6,751 nucleotides of DNA from Pseudomonadota bacterium (lineage in GTDB: Bacteria; Pseudomonadota; Gammaproteobacteria; Acidiferrobacterales; Acidiferrobacteraceae): the NCBI GenBank assembly GCA_021795255.1, contig JAJYPQ010000218.1:1-6751 (forward strand), read 5' to 3'. Numbering within the stretch: position 1 is the first letter of the stretch; each line of letters opens with the position of its first letter. Below, one piece after another: positions 5,596 to 6,751 of this stretch. Position numbers and translations under genes: made by a program. The notes under the pieces are model-generated. The model was not told the origin of the DNA, searched no databases, and worked only from the letters and a program-made list of their open reading frames with translations.

Positions 5596-6071
5596 GTGCG
5601 TGCTCCGTTTCCTTTGATAAGGTCGATGAGTTTTTGCCCGCTGATGAACGTGACTCCGGCCGCCTCCTGGCGAGATTGCGGCCCTGTGCGGCCGGTGTGG
5701 ACGAAAAATCCCTGCCTTGGATAGACCAGCGCCGCAAACGCCCGCACGTGGGTGGGGTTGATGGCGGAGCTATACCGCTTGCACTGGATCGGCGTCCAGC
5801 GCGCGCCGTACCAAACATGGCCGTCTATGCCGCCGTCGCCCGAGTAGCGGCGGCCTCTCTTGATACGGTGGCCGGAGCGCGCGAAGGCCTCCAGGGTCAG
5901 TTCCTCGAACGCCAGCGGGTCGATCTTGCGCAGGTAGCCAAAGATGCGCGGGGCCTCCCAGCCGTCGATTTTGGCGAGCACCCGGCGAGCGGAGCGGATG
6001 CGCCGCCGGTGGCTGCGGGGCAGCGTCCACTCGCGCCAGGCGTCCACGATTGAAAAGAAAAACGCTTTCAT
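5592..6071 (-). CDS. Mrr-like restriction endonuclease domain protein
   Basis: A 159-residue protein with a complete PD-(D/E)xK core of the Mrr type: FEELTLEAFARSGHRI (55-70) with the conserved early Glu, then GDGGIDG (78-84) with the metal-binding Asp at 83, IQCKRY (95-100) as the QxK motif, and the closing GFFVHTGRTGPQSRQEAAGV (121-140). These are the expected catalytic residues, so activity is plausible. The first 50 or so residues are short, basic and helical, with no winged-helix or target-recognition domain as in E. coli Mrr, so specificity must come from elsewhere. Start ATG 6071 has AAGGA (complement of 6079-6083) seven bases upstream. Its TGA overlaps the coupling protein ATG by four bases. 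Possible roles are processing or policing DNA at the transfer channel, or a restriction function; neither is shown by the sequence. Confidence 0.8.
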   Translation of the reverse strand: MKAFFFSIVDAWREWTLPRSHRRRIRSARRVLAKIDGWEAPRIFGYLRKIDPLAFEELTLEAFARSGHRIKRGRRYSGDGGIDGHVWYGARWTPIQCKRYSSAINPTHVRAFAALVYPRQGFFVHTGRTGPQSRQEAAGVTFISGQKLIDLIKGNGART

Positions 6072-6179
6072 CTGCTGATCCTTGGTTATGTCCTGCCCCT
6101 AGCTGCACGCGCGGAAATTGCCTGACGCTGCCAGCCAAAAAAAGAGGCCCCGAAGGGCCTCAAAGAGGAAAGGAAAAGA
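6072..6179. other. Intergenic gap between the two ATPase units
   Basis: This gap of about 110 bases contains the terminator of the rightmost gene and the ribosome site of the Mrr-like gene. Because the terminator closes the upstream unit, a promoter for the Mrr-like/coupling-protein operon should lie in 6072-6136. The best -10 candidate is CATAAC near 6088 on the minus strand, with no good -35, so the promoter is unresolved. Confidence 0.4.
6137..6161 (-). terminator. Strong intrinsic terminator of the second ATPase gene
   Basis: On the minus strand GAGGCCC-TTCG-GGGCCTC forms a perfect seven-pair stem with a UUCG-type tetraloop (plus strand 6144-6161), followed at once by seven Ts (complement of 6137-6143). 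It starts 19 bases beyond the stop codon at 6180. It separates this gene from the Mrr-like gene and coupling protein operon. Confidence 0.9.
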
Positions 6180-6751
6180 TTAGGATTCGGCGGGCACAGG
6201 TAGGGGCCGCGGTGGGATGGGCTGATAGTCCTCCGCAACCGTGGGGTACGCCTGCCACGCCAGCCGCACGCGCATGGTCGTGGTCTCGACCCTCAAAAAT
6301 CCCGTGAGGTCAGGCAGAGCCATGATCTCACTAGGCAAAACCGCGCGCTCGGTGGTGTCCTGCCAGACCGTGGACGTGCCGTGTGAGGAGCTGCCGTGCT
6401 CGCCGCCGCTACTCGACTGGGTTTCAGAGACCTGGCGACGCTTTATATGGCGGTCACCGATCTCCCGCGACAGCGACTCTGCCGTCTCGCCATCGCCGAC
6501 CCGCAACAGGAGTCTAGTTTTGGGCATGCTCAAGAGCGCGGCCGCCTCATCCTGGCCGACGCGGCTCTTGAACTGACCGAGCGCCTGGGCGGCCATGATG
6601 ACCCCCAATCCAAATTTTCGGCCCTCGCTCAAGACCGTGCCAATGGTCGGCGATGGTAGGAGAATGGGAATCTCATCGAGCGCCAGCCACACGCGGCGCG
6701 CGGGGTCCGGGCGCAGGCTGGTTGCCACCGCTACCAACTGGCTCAAAAAGA
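6180..6751 (-). CDS. Second TraD/VirD4-like ATPase, C-terminal part only
   Basis: The frame is open to the right edge, so the N-terminus and Walker A lie outside the window; a TTG at 6746 is internal and not a start. About 190 residues are visible. They show Walker B RVWLALDEIPIL, the family's next segment (TIGTVLSEGRKFGLGVIMAA, then QALGQ), an HPR-like stretch with GDGETAESLSREIGDR, a Ser/Thr-rich loop (SETQSSSGGEHGSSSHGTST), and AVLPSEIMALPDLTGFLRV before a Pro-rich end. The same order appears in the complete coupling protein at 3520-5595 (Walker B, QSLAQ, LLGEREVERYSHQTSQ, HSSSWQRVREPVLLP), but the text is strongly diverged. It is therefore a paralogue rather than a recent duplicate. It ends at its own terminator. 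Its position upstream in the same orientation suggests the two ATPases belong to one transfer region. Confidence 0.82.
   Translation of the reverse strand, partial: FLSQLVAVATSLRPDPARRVWLALDEIPILLPSPTIGTVLSEGRKFGLGVIMAAQALGQFKSRVGQDEAAALLSMPKTRLLLRVGDGETAESLSREIGDRHIKRRQVSETQSSSGGEHGSSSHGTSTVWQDTTERAVLPSEIMALPDLTGFLRVETTTMRVRLAWQAYPTVAEDYQPIPPRPLPVPAES

Noticed and set aside
5520..6053. Plus-strand 177-codon open frame
   Set aside because: It is antisense to the Mrr-like gene; the minus-strand product has the full catalytic motif set and good junctions.
1..6751. CRISPR array, tRNA, rRNA or intact insertion sequence
   Set aside because: No regularly spaced direct repeats, cloverleaf-like sequence, rRNA motif or transposase text was found on either strand by eye.

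Overview
The window looks like part of a proteobacterial mobile element, probably an integrative conjugative element or conjugative plasmid. The support is an F/SXT/VirD4-type coupling protein, part of a second related ATPase, an ArdC-type antirestriction protein, an Mrr-like nuclease domain protein, and a SieB-like superinfection-exclusion protein. Most of the DNA is GC-rich. The sequence does not fix a species; a GC-rich beta-, gamma- or acidithiobacillia-type host would fit, but that is inference.

Layout. Positions 1-1122 (plus strand) carry two cargo genes: a helical protein of unknown function that runs off the left edge, and a two-helix membrane protein of the superinfection exclusion B family. 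The second gene is clearly richer in A+T than the rest. Positions 1123-1550 hold no intact gene, only what looks like a small frameshifted gene remnant. From 1551 to the right edge all recognised genes are on the minus strand. Reading leftward in the direction of transcription, these are: the C-terminal half of a TraD/VirD4-like ATPase (6751-6180) ending in a strong terminator; an Mrr-like nuclease gene (6071-5592) overlapping by ATGA with a full-length TraD-like coupling protein gene (5595-3520); a 49-residue membrane protein gene one base further on (3518-3369); a non-coding, hairpin-rich stretch (3368-3075) that contains a diverged inverted duplication; a 92-residue orphan (3074-2799) sharing one base with ardC (2799-1936); a weak terminator; and a small, very basic AT-hook-like protein (1760-1551).

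How they may work together. The coupling protein, Mrr-like protein and small membrane protein are tightly packed and probably one transcription unit, which suggests the nuclease domain serves conjugation or defence of the element rather than being stray cargo. The 92-residue protein and ArdC form a second coupled unit, with ArdC protecting incoming DNA from host restriction. The basic 69-residue protein has a promoter whose -35 lies between the arms, and whose -10 lies inside one arm, of a 24-bp inverted repeat matching at 22 positions. Autoregulation is a natural hypothesis.

The features most worth a second look are the nuclease sandwiched between two coupling-protein-like ATPases, the promoter-embedded dyad at 1786-1852, and the inverted duplication at 3075-3273.
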